DNA of 64,000 nucleotides from Cunninghamia lanceolata (Eukaryota > Streptophyta > Pinopsida > Cupressales > Cupressaceae): positions 9,938,501-10,002,500 of the forward strand of contig BSBN01000233.1 of assembly GCA_027924645.1 (NCBI GenBank), read 5' to 3'. Positions within the stretch are counted from its first letter, which is position 1. Each line of letters begins with the position of its first letter. The notes under the pieces were generated by a model that worked only from the letters and a program-made list of their open reading frames with translations, did not search any database and was not told the DNA's origin. The position numbers and the translations under genes are program-made. Below are positions 23,280 through 32,185 of the stretch, piece after piece.

Positions 23280-23414
23280 TGTTGGTGTTGGACATAAGCC
23301 ACACCCGGACTGATGATGGACTGGTCCAAGAGGGGCCAGTAGCTCAGTGGTAGAGCACTCCAGCAGCGAATGGAAGGTCCTAGGTTCGAGTCCTAGCTGG
23401 TCCATGTCTCAACA
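23280..23414 (+). repeat. TRIM 3' LTR
   Basis: 135 bp, the same length as the 5' LTR, with six substitutions: one A/C transversion and five transitions. Confidence 0.92.
23333..23404 (+). ncRNA. tRNA-like cloverleaf, 3' LTR copy
   Basis: Same fold as the first copy. The acceptor stem is GGGCCAG/CTGGTCC: relative to the first copy, one base pair changed from T-A to C-G on both strands (138/200 versus 337/399). A box 23340-23350, B box 23383-23393. The anticodon-arm loop is GCAGCGAA. Confidence 0.8.
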
Positions 23415-23419
23415 AAATT
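23415..23419. repeat. Target-site duplication of the TRIM, right copy
   Basis: AAATT, identical to 23076-23080. Confidence 0.9.
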
Positions 23420-24251
23420 CACCATCCAAAATCCATGGAATCTTAGGAAGGGACCCAAACTACTTTTAGAGTCCAATCCTTTCTATGTAGTCATTTCTTG
23501 CATAAACAACACAAACCCCAAACTTTTCATTATCCTTCTCAATAATAACCCATACAACTCTATTATAACTAGAACAACCATAGTCAACAACCCATTTGGA
23601 CCACAAACTATTCATAAGAATTGCTATACCCCCTTTACCTTTCTCATGTCTACTAACATACTGTATAGCATCTTTCCAAATGATTTTTAGATTGGTTTCC
23701 AACTAGAAATCTCTAGCTTTTACCTCTTGAAGAAATAGAAAGTCTAACCCATTTCTCTTCTTGATAAATTCTTTGACATCATATTTCCTATCAGGGGATT
23801 CAAGTCCTCTTATATTCCAACTAAGAATTTTTATCTTCATCAATTTTGGGAGGGGTAACAATAGGCTTTTGATTTTTATACAACCTATCAAAGCAATTAG
23901 GCATTCTCTCTTCTTTGCCTTTTTTCTTACCCTTCTGAGGGTTATCATCTCTGCTAAATAGTTTTCTTGGCCTTTTTCTCTTGTCTTCTATTTTTTCAAG
24001 CATTTTATTAATCTCCATTGATAACTCATCCTCATCGTAAGTGTGAGGGCCATCATCTACAATATCTCCCCAACATCATTAATACTCTGAGTTGGCAGAT
24101 TTTTATCTTCTTCCATTGGCTCTAGTGCCTCAACACAGGGTAGTTCACCTTCAATAGGTACAAACTCCCTGACAACTTTATTTGCTTCTATTTGATGTCT
24201 AATTTTATCTAGTACAATTTCTTGGGCATTTTTTTCTTTCTTTGAAAACAA

Positions 24252-25377
24252 GATCAATCAAGAGATATGTTCTTGTCATTGCATAAGCCTACATTGTCTT
24301 CCCTAAAATTTTTCAAGTTTTCAATCTTCTTTTGCATTTCAACCAGGTTAGTGGTCATTTCCTCCATAGCCACAAACCCATTTTGAACCACCTCTTGTAT
24401 AGCAGACATGTTCATATTTTGACTATCATTGATACTGGCTACTATATTTACTCTCTCACCAATTTCTTGAGAGTCTTTATTTTTATTGACTTGATCAACT
24501 CCTAAATTAGTAGTGTTTTTAAAGATTTTAGGGAAATCCTTTTTTTGGTGCCCATATCTTTTACACAAAAAACAAGCATTTAACCCTCCTAACATTTCAA
24601 CATCAAAACATAAGGAATTTCCCCCTTGAAAATCTTAATTTTTTCGAGCACAATTGTACCAAGGCAAAGTGAAATTAGAGCCCTAGCATCTAAGTGTGCT
24701 AGGGAGGCTCTTGTCTCCTCCACTTGTAAGATATTACCAATAGGTTATAAAATCTAGGGTATAAAGGTCTAGTATTGAGGAGGTAAATTTGAAATAATTA
24801 CCCATCTTGGAATAGTGGCAGCCAACACTTCTTCATTATTACACTCCAGTGTCCATGCAACCACTTTGAACATAGAAGTTCCCACATTTAAACTCTTCTA
24901 TTTAAAACCCTAGACTGCATGTTATGCTTCTTAAAACTGACAATAAATTATAAACCCCTTTGGATCATCCTACAAAAGGATACATAAATACCTAGTTTTT
25001 TGCCCCATACACTGTTAATCCAGTCATCGAAGAATTTCCTAGAAGGAATAGCATCAAGATTCATTGTAGCAAAGAAAATACCAATACTTGTAAGTCTTTT
25101 TTCTTCTTTATCAAGAGCTATATCTATCTCTGAATTAGGTTCAACTCTGAGAATGTTTCATGGGAGAGAAGAATTCTTACCTTCTTCTCCTACGACTTGT
25201 TCACATTTGGCTCCTCCTCTAGCTCCATTCTCCCATACCTCAAACCTTGCAGTGGTCGATGCAACTATTCTTTCTTGCCCTAGAATTTCCTTGTATGTTT
25301 TTCTGTTCTCTGCACCTCCACCTTTCTCCACATTGTTTTCACTTTGGTCTACATTATCACTTCATTCCATAGTATCA
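24252..25377 (-). pseudogene. LINE A ORF1 (DUF4283-like, zinc knuckle)
   Basis: Minus strand, from a start near 25375 broken by an early stop. About 25.0 kb carries FFDDWINSVWGKKLGIYV and then a segment typical of the DUF4283 domain of plant L1 ORF1 proteins. A zinc knuckle CFLCKRYGHQKKDF lies near 24545-24585, with the last Cys replaced by Phe. A polar, coiled-coil-like tail (MQKKIENLKNF) follows. ORF1 proteins of this type bind LINE RNA and act as chaperones. Several frameshifts; not functional. Confidence 0.75.
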
Positions 25378-25662
25378 TTAACCTTGGGAACCACTAGTTA
25401 ATACCCAATGGGAACAAGGAAAGCTATAATCAATCCAAAATTTAAAAATTAAAAGACACAACACAAACCACACAAGGTCAAGACCAAATCACACAAAACA
25501 CTCAAAAGGACACAAAACAAAACAAAGGCAACCAAGAGGACCAAGAAGGCTCAACAAGCAAGGAGAGAGTGAACCAGGGCAGAAGGTGGAAGAAATTTTT
25601 TTGTCTTCCGCCAAACCATAGAGCTCTTCCCCTACCCTATTCTAGTTGAATAGATTTAAATT
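25378..25662 (-). other. LINE A 5' UTR
   Basis: On the minus strand this is the region from the element's 5' boundary (next to the duplication at 25663) to ORF1. It contains a direct C/T-rich stretch and no coding motif. Confidence 0.55.
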
Positions 25663-25677
25663 ACTATTCACCTATTT
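25663..25677. repeat. Target-site duplication of LINE A, right copy
   Basis: ACTATTCACCTATTT, one mismatch from 4081-4095. Confidence 0.8.
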
Positions 25678-27060
25678 CAAAAAGTTTGAGTAACTATTAT
25701 TTCCCATATATATCTATAATTAATATTATATGAAACTAAATTATATGTTTAAACAAATATTATTATTTAAATGTAATAAATTTTTTATTTAATTACTTTT
25801 AACTAATGAAAAATAATAATCATTTAATTTCAAATGATAAATTCTCACTAGAAATTTGATAACTATATTATTCTAATAGAAACATTTGTTTAAATTATTT
25901 TACTGAAAACATTTAAGGAGGGTTGTTTGAAATTTTACTAGTTTCTTTTTATCATGTCACCGATTTATAGATGGTGTCATCATTATTTCTACAAGCATTA
26001 ATTAGAATAAATAGTGAAGAGACAATAACTTGAGCTTAAGCCATTTATAAAAATCCATTCCCATTGAATTTAATTAGTGCTTCAAGGTTTATAGTAATAA
26101 TTTAAATAATACATTTTGAAATATTGAATTAATATTTTGCAATTAAATATTACAATAATTAAATTAGTATTGATTTTTATAATATATAATAGTTTGTGTA
26201 TAGTAAAATTTTCTATTTTAATAATTTTATATACAAATCAAATTTAATAGGTTTAATATATTAAATTTATTTAAATGAAAAAGTGTTTTACATTATAAAC
26301 ATTATATGGTGGATTTGTTATTTTAGTGGAATGTTGAGCAAGGAAATACTTTTGAAACTCGTGATGAGTGGGAAAATGTAGGTTGAAGCAAGTGGAGTGG
26401 GTGATGATGATGAAGGCAAGGATGAAGGCAAGGATGATGGCAAGGATATTGCAAATGGAAGGCTTGAGGATGAGCATAATGGTTTATTAGATGAGGAAGA
26501 GGAAGAAAGACTAATCAACATCTAGTTCAAGGCCTACCAAGTTGTTGGTGCTTTCTTTGAGTCTGAACAAGCTTTTGCTAGTAAGGCTTTCCTTCTATCT
26601 TCTTCAAATGCTAGTATTACACTATTTCTAGTCATAGGGAAGGCTCTTGGTGACTCTAGCATTTTATTCAAGGTAGGGGGTTTATTGAGGTTTTCTCCTT
26701 TGCCCTTGTCTCATGAGTGTTGTTGGGGAGTGTATGTTTGGTGGAGCACCTGTATCTTGTGAGTACAAGAAGAACATGGGGCCAAGGGCCTTCTTTCTCC
26801 CTATGCAAAGTTTGAGGAAATAATTTTTTGCTTCTCCTACTCTCTTATGGATAGTGAGTATGGAGCTGGTAAAGGGGAGGAGGTTTACGAAGGATATCAT
26901 GTGTTTATTGTGCAAAAGGTTGTGATGCTAGGATCTTACTGTTCATATACCCAAAGCTTGGAGTTAGAGGAGGAGTAATGTAAGCACCCTATGGTGCTTA
27001 TATGTTCTAGTGTAGACCCACAATAGTGTGTCCCACCTATGGGACATTAGAATTTGGCAT
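25678..27060. other. AT-rich spacer with an acidic coding-like remnant
   Basis: 25678-26290 is very AT-rich with no motif. From 26390 to about 26980 a plus-strand frame, broken by several stops, reads acidic and then hydrophobic, with a short GATGAAGGCAAG-type microrepeat at 26405-26450 and SEQAFASKAFLLSSSNASIT near 26560. I do not recognise a family. It could be a remnant of a retroelement ORF1. Confidence 0.3.
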
Positions 27061-27084
27061 AGGGTGAGAATTTTTTTTTTCAAA

Positions 27085-27410
27085 ATACCTTTGTTTGAAG
27101 GTATTTCTTTGAATGAAGGTGCCTTCATTCGAAGGTGAGTCAAAAATCACCTTTGAATGAAGGTGCCTTCATTCCAAGGTGAGTCAAAAATTACCTTTGA
27201 ATGAAGGTGAACCCTCATTCAAAGGTTTTATGCAAAGGACCTTCAAATAAAGGTCATTTCCATAAAACGAATAAAAGGGACCTTCATTTGAAGGTCCCTT
27301 TTATTCCTTTTATGGAAATGACCTTCATTCAAAGGTTATTTTTTCTTTTTATCTTGTGGACCATCATTTGAAGTTCCTTTGATACCTTCAAATGAAGGAT
27401 GTAGAAATGA
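27085..27410. repeat. Cluster of CCTTTGAATGAAGG-type palindromic motifs
   Basis: At least ten variants of the self-complementary motif CCTT-(T/C)-GAATGAAGG or CCTTCATTTGAAGG occur in about 325 bp, some inside a duplicated GGTGAGTCAAAAATYACC context (27134 and 27179). The block has strong potential for multiple hairpins. No coding sequence. Confidence 0.8.
27239..27336. repeat. 98-bp near-perfect inverted repeat
   Basis: Two 48-bp arms (27239-27286 and 27289-27336) around a 2-base spacer pair at 44 of 48 positions by my base-by-base check. The apex is GGGACCTTCA-TT-TGAAGGTCCC. It could be a small foldback/MITE-like element or a hairpin RNA source. No target duplication identified. Confidence 0.9.
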
Positions 27411-28130
27411 CCTTTCCACCTTAGTCCTCAAATTTTCCTCAAATTTTTTTGTTTCAAACCTTAGGTTAGACCCACAAATAGAATCAACATGATAGGATAA
27501 TTTGCAAGATCATATCCCTCAGAGTAAGATTTCAAAAAAGTATAATTTCAAATATATTTAATTTGACTAATATATTTTCTTTCTATTTTCTAATGAACAT
27601 TGGTTTTTCATTAAGCATCAAGGTTTATGCTCCACACACATGGAAAAATAGTAAAATGAAGAATTTTTTTTGAAAAATATATGTGCGTGCTAGGTATTGA
27701 TGTCCTTGTGTCAACAAAATAAAAAGTCAATTTGGATATATATAGAAAAATTTATATGATATGGAATAACCTATGTCTAAATTATAATTAATCTCACTTC
27801 AAAAAATAATAAAAAATAAATAATGTTACAAAAAGTTATGAAAAAATATCTACATATTGGATATTGGTGTTACAAAACTATGTTTAAAACTTTATAATTT
27901 AATCCTTCATGTTAAAATGTTATGCGATATGGAAAAAATGTCCTGTTTAAAAAAATATTGTTAACTATAAAAGACAAGTTATTAAAAGTTATGTAAAAAA
28001 ATCAAAAATTCTTTTCAATTTTTTTTTAAAATATATATTTAGAATCTACACACAAAATCTCAGAAATCACTATTTTACATCATCTTCAAATTCTTAATTG
28101 TTTAGTTCCTATAGGTGATACAAAATAAAA
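27411..28130. other. AT-rich spacer, nothing recognised
   Basis: No coding motif, terminal repeat or RNA gene recognised. Confidence 0.4.
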
Positions 28131-28139
28131 ATTTGGTTT

Positions 28140-29600
28140 AAAACATTGATTTCAATGTCCCACTTTGGCCAAAAGTGGGGCACACTATTGTAGGATCCCT
28201 CTCTATAGGTGTTGTTGGATCTAGTGAAGGATGGCCTTTGAGGAAGTCTTGGGTAGAAGTTCTCCTCAATGGTGAGAGTTGTTGGAGCCCTACTTTGTCT
28301 TTCACTTTGGAACTGATTAGGGATGTTGAGGGATGACATCTTAAGATTCCTAATGTTGTCATTGGTAGGTTGTCCCTTAATCTTGTTAACTCTCTTATTG
28401 GGAATTTTATTGGTTTTAGACCAAACATTTATTTCTCTAGAAGATGGGATCTAAAAAAATGGATTTTGTGTGCCCATGTTGAAATTTATACTATGGCTAA
28501 TGGCTTCATCTTGTTTTCCTTTTCATGTTATGAGAATCCTCTTAGGCTACCCTTGCTTTTTGGGGAAAATATGGCTATCCCTTAGTAAATAAAAGACAAG
28601 CTTTAATCTCAAGATGGATTCTATTTCTAGGGTCCCTATCTAGGTAAAACCTCCAAGTTTACCTTTCGAGTACTAGGATGAAGAGGTTTTCAAAGGTATT
28701 GTGAAGTGTTTTGGGCAACTCATGGGTATTGATGAGGTAACTAAATCTAGAAAATGCATGTTGTATGTCATATTCTATGTGAATGTCAATGTGGGTAAAC
28801 TTCTTCCATCGTCAGTTATTTTGTAATCTAAATATGGAGATTGGATGCAAAAGATTGTGTTTGAGAACTCATATTTTGGTTTCCAAATGAACCACATAGA
28901 AGACCACTCCTCTAAAGCTTGCAAGGTCAATAAGAGGAAGTGAAATCTTTGGAGAAAGAAGATTTCTAGCCTACCTCAAAATAAGGACTTATTTCCCTCA
29001 ATTTTAATGAATTTGCACAAGGCTAGCCAAGCGGTTTAAAATGTGTTTTAATGTGGATTGTCCTATGATAGTTAGGCTTTGCCCAGAATGTAGCTGAGGA
29101 AACCAATACTGACATTTAAGGATCTAAGTCCATTAGGAAGGTAGTCTCTTCTTGTTTGGATCAACCTCCCTTCAAGGTGTCATCCCCTATCAAAGAGAAA
29201 AGAAAAATGGAGCAATCAACCCCTAGAGTTGGGAAGCAAAGAAGACATACTATTGCATCCTACTCTTCACCTCAATCAATTGCAATAAATGAATGTGTAG
29301 TTAAGGGGGACTCCTATAGTAATGTTTTAGCAAGAAGGATAGTGAAATGAATTAAAGGTTCTTTGGAACTCTTTGGCTTCAATCCACCTTGATTTTCTTG
29401 ATGTTGAGTGAGTTTTGCCTTAGCTATATGTTTTTATGAGTACTTTGGACTATTATTTCTTTTGTACCTATTGGTTTATAGCCTTGTTGTTGTTGGTCTT
29501 GGTTTAGTGTCATAGTTGTTTGTGGGATGCATTAATTTTTCTAACTTTTGTACAAGGATTTGGGCCCTTTCAAAAACCCATCTTTAACCCTAATAAAACA
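28140..29600 (+). pseudogene. LINE ORF1-only fragment (DUF4283-type)
   Basis: Plus-strand frames, with stops and shifts, contain SLIGNFIGFRPNIYFSRRWD, LKKWILCAHVEIYTMANGF and ILFSFSC, the core of the plant DUF4283 domain. Then come FEYWDEEVFKGI-like and KCMLYVIFYVNVNVGKLLPS sequence, a decayed knuckle region (NHIEDHSSKACKVNKRK) and a basic C-terminal tail ending at 29350. What follows resembles a LINE 3' UTR (TACAAGGATTTGGGCCC, then CCCTAATAAAACAT near 29588-29600). No endonuclease or RT lies between. It is either an internally deleted LINE or a half-LINE that moved with ORF1 alone. Confidence 0.6.
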
Positions 29601-29760
29601 TGCATACATACATATATATTATCAATCTCAATTTTGAATAATTTTAAAAACATTTATATAAGAAATACTTTTATTGTAGTGTTTTATTTAAAATATATAT
29701 ATGTTTAAGAATTAAATATTAGGATTTCATTTTAAAAAATTAAAATAAAAAATCATTAAC

Positions 29761-29779
29761 AAAAAAGTGTTGTTTAGCT
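29761..29779. repeat. Target-site duplication of LINE B, left copy
   Basis: Six A then GTGTTGTTTAGCT, repeated after the poly(A) tail at 38398-38410. Confidence 0.88.
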
Positions 29780-30020
29780 GGAAGAATAATGGAGCGTGTG
29801 CGCGGGAGCTCTATGTAGTCTCGCAACCTGTAGCAGGTCACGATTTGCATGTGTTTGTTCTCTGTTGCATGCATTTTTTCTTTGCAGATCAGGCTCTGTG
29901 GGGTTGTTTTCAGCAAGGGGTGGGTTTTTTTAGCTTTCGAGGGTGGGGGGGGGGGGGTTTCTTGAGTGTGTGCATTGTTCGGTGCATGTGTGGGGTACAA
30001 GGGCTTGAGGGGTTTTTCTA

Positions 30021-31370
30021 ATGGCAAGGTCTATGCCTTTGGGTGAGACATCAGGGGATACTGCTATGGCAGAGGTTGGTGATAGGTTTCCTCGTCCATC
30101 CCTGTCTGATGTTGGGGTTTTTAGCACTGGTGCTTTGAAATTACACAAGATAAATGGATGCTTGGAAAGAGCTCAAGTTCATCCAAACCTGGTGATTCAA
30201 ACAAAGGTGGTAGTTGAGGACCTAGAGTATTATAGAAAACATGTTTTAATCTGCAAATTTACGGGATCGAGGGTTTTGATGCCCTTTTTGGAACCCTGGA
30301 TTCGCAAGTCATGGAATCCAGAAGGTGATTTTGAAATCTTGCTAGTTGCGAATAACTTCTTTCTAGTGGTTTTTTTGTGTATCTTCGATTGTAACAAGAT
30401 TTATGAGGGAGGCCTCTACTTTTATAATCAAGTTGGCCTTTTCATGAAGCCTTGGCATGCAGGCTTTAACTCAGTGGACGAGCTGTCCTCGAAGGTGCCG
30501 GTGTGGGTTCGTTTTCCTCGGTTGTCGTTGGAATGTTGGAGATAGGATATTCTACAATCAATTGTGTTGTTGCTGGGGAAGCCTATTGGCCCATCTCAGC
30601 AAACTCTGGAGAAGCGTATTTTTTCTTATGCTCGGGTCTATGTGGAGATTGATCTGAGCCAACCTCTACCAGATTCTATTGATTTGACTGTTGTATCTAG
30701 CTCTTAGGCTCAACAGTTAGACTATGAGACTTTACTTTCAGGTGTCGGCTGTGCCATGAGTATGGCCATCTTCAAAGGAGGTGCCCTCGTGCCTCAGGTG
30801 GTAGTGGTTCAAATAATACAAAGGATTCATCTAATCCAAGGGAAAAAAAGGGTAAAGCACCCATGCAGGGTGTGGTACTGATTAAATATGGCTTTGTACT
30901 AGTTAAGGCACGAAATAAGAATCGGGGTCTGAAGAGGACTCTTTAGGATTGTCAAGAGGAGGAGACTTTTAATAAGTTTGAGGCTTTGAATGAATTAGTC
31001 TATGAGGAGGGGCTTTCTTCTGACATGCATGTTGAAGCTTCTCCTTTATTTGATCATAATTCAAAGTTTTTGCCTATCACTACCTCGGTCCTAGTTCCTA
31101 TGGTGACTTTTGGGGTGGTGATGGATTCAGTTGCTCCTCCCCCCAATGCTGGGTTTGGAGACTCTTGTGGTTTGGTAGAAACCCCCCTGGCCTCTTTAGA
31201 TGAAAGGGTGAGTTTAGCTAGTGGACCGGGTTTGGAAGACTTTGGTAAGAAAAAAGTCCTTTCTTCTTCTCCTACTCTGGGTCTACAGCAAAAATCCCTG
31301 AAAAAGTGTGCTCTTGATAAGCCTCAGAAGGTGGGGAGGAAGAAGGATTAGGAAAAAGTTAAGATGGCTG
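30021..31370 (+). pseudogene. LINE B ORF1 (DUF4283, CCHC knuckle, basic tail)
   Basis: The ATG at 30021 starts a 174-codon frame with SRVLMPFLEPWIRKSWN and PVWVRFPRLSLECW, the DUF4283 signature ending in the W-x-R-x-P-x-L-x-x-x-[FY]W element. A frameshift near 30540 leads to ILQSIVLLLGKPIGPSQQT, another family motif. The zinc knuckle CRLCHEYGHLQRRC is readable in a further frame at 30740-30785. The C-terminal Ser/Pro-rich, then Lys-rich tail is open at 30986-31351. The protein would bind LINE RNA. At least three frame changes break it. Confidence 0.85.
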
Positions 31371-31434
31371 GAGAGACATTGGTGGAATCTGGGTTGGTGA
31401 AGACATTGGATACTCACTTCTCTCACCCTTCGTG

Positions 31435-32094
31435 ATGATTGTGTTATCATGGAATGTAAGGGGTATGAATAGCATCCCTAGACAAAAGGCTATTCAGGAC
31501 TTGGTTAGTGCTCATTCTCTGGATGTGGTTTTCCTCTAGGAGACAAAGTTATTTATGGATGGTATGCTGCAGTGTGTTTCTAAGATTTGGAACAGAGGGT
31601 TTTCTCAGTGTGTGGGTGCGCAAGGTAGCTCAGGGGGTCTTGCTTGCCTCTGGGATCCTCAGAGTAGATTTTTCATTTCTATGGTTGCAATTAGTTTGGA
31701 AACGGGGGAAAGAATTCTTCTTTCTAACATTTATGCTCTGACAGATGTTCCTGGTAAGACTCTCCTGTGGTCTCATATCAATTTTCTGAGATCATTGGAT
31801 CCTTTCCTCCCCTGGATTATGGCAGGTGACTTCAATGCAATTGCCTCCCTCAAGGAGAAAAGGGGGGGTGTACCTCATTTAGACCCATCTTCTGATCTTC
31901 TAAGGGATAATTTGGCTCGGCTACAGCTTGTGGATATCAAACCTTCCAATGGCATGTTTACTTGGAATAATAGGAGGCTTGCAGATGATGCCATTTCTAA
32001 AGGGTTAGACAGGTTTCTTGTTTCCTATTTTTGGGTGGGTGACAAGTGGCTATCAAGTTCTAAAATTTTAGATTGGCAAGGTTTAGACCATTAG
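31435..32094 (+). pseudogene. LINE B endonuclease (EEP family)
   Basis: The start codon at 31435 gives MIVLSWNVRGMN (catalytic Asn). VVFL is followed by a stop at 31537 where Gln is expected before ETK (catalytic Glu kept). Then SSGGLACLWDP, LLSNIYALTD, WIMAGDFNAIASLKEKRGG (catalytic Asp and Asn), GMFTWNNRR and SKGLDRFLVS. It ends in LDWQGLDH (Asp and His of the last motif) at the stop at 32092. Nicks target DNA for target-primed reverse transcription. Only two stops in 220 codons. Confidence 0.9.
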
Positions 32095-32185
32095 CTGATC
32101 AAATTCTCTACCTATTTGGCTGGTGGTCCTAAGAAATAAACTTTTAGATTTTAGCTTATGTGGCTTAAGGAGGAGAGTCTTCTGG

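Larger units (their letters stand above)
23081..23414 (+). mobile_element. TRIM/SMART mini LTR retrotransposon with tRNA-like LTRs
   Basis: The 334-bp element has two 135-bp LTRs (23081-23215, 23280-23414), both TGTTGG...CAACA, around a 64-bp interior. The interior opens with TGGTATCAGAGCCAG, a perfect initiator-tRNA-Met primer-binding site, and closes with AAGGGGGGG, a polypurine tract. A 5-bp duplication AAATT flanks it, so it inserted as one unit by the LTR pathway. It has no coding capacity and belongs by structure to TRIM/SMART elements, which move with proteins from autonomous partners. Each LTR also holds a 72-nt tRNA-like module with A and B boxes. The LTRs differ at six sites. There is no TTT anywhere in the element. 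Confidence 0.93.
21739..23840 (-). pseudogene. LINE A ORF2, endonuclease and N-terminal RT (TRIM inserted)
   Basis: ORF2 begins at the minus-strand ATG at 23840 with MKIKILSWNIRGLESP, the start of the apurinic-like endonuclease (Asn of WNIRG), then FLFLQEVKA (catalytic Glu) and GGIAILMNSLWSKW. The G-[DE]-F-N-M-I motif is split at 23415 by the TRIM and reads GEFN when it is removed. RT starts in the 22204-21739 frame: NNSLGTDGLPTKFYKKN, GVIKLLLMEGDKGLIKNW, RPITLLNVSYKILAKILA and QTSFVKEKFILENL. This then continues in frame at 15228. Multiple stops and frameshifts between the domains. Confidence 0.88.
4096..25662 (-). mobile_element. LINE A: near full-length L1-type LINE, split by three insertions
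   Basis: On the minus strand the order is 5' UTR, ORF1 (DUF4283-like plus zinc knuckle, about 25.38-24.25 kb), endonuclease (23.84-22.7 kb), RT N-terminal half (22.2-21.73 kb), RT remainder (15.23-13.80 kb), zf-RVT-like C-terminal region (5.64-4.7 kb), 3' UTR and poly(A) (T-run at 4093-4100). The pieces are separated by a chromovirus, a copia element and a TRIM, each with its own 5-bp target duplication. Subtracting these leaves about 6.56 kb, a normal length for a plant L1. The frame reads through the removed chromovirus. Many stops and frameshifts show that it is long dead. Confidence 0.85.

Noticed and set aside
23081..23414. Tandem tRNA-derived SINE dimer
   Set aside because: TG...CA ends, a perfect initiator-tRNA-Met primer-binding site, a G7 tract and a 5-bp duplication without poly(A) fit a TRIM, not a SINE.
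27085..27410. CRISPR-like array
   Set aside because: The motifs are palindromic, irregularly spaced and not separated by uniform unique spacers, and the context is a plant genome.
29941..29958. Long G run as a G-quadruplex or polypurine tract
   Set aside because: A simple homopolymer in a LINE 5' UTR with no LTR next to it; a single run does not define a quadruplex or priming site.
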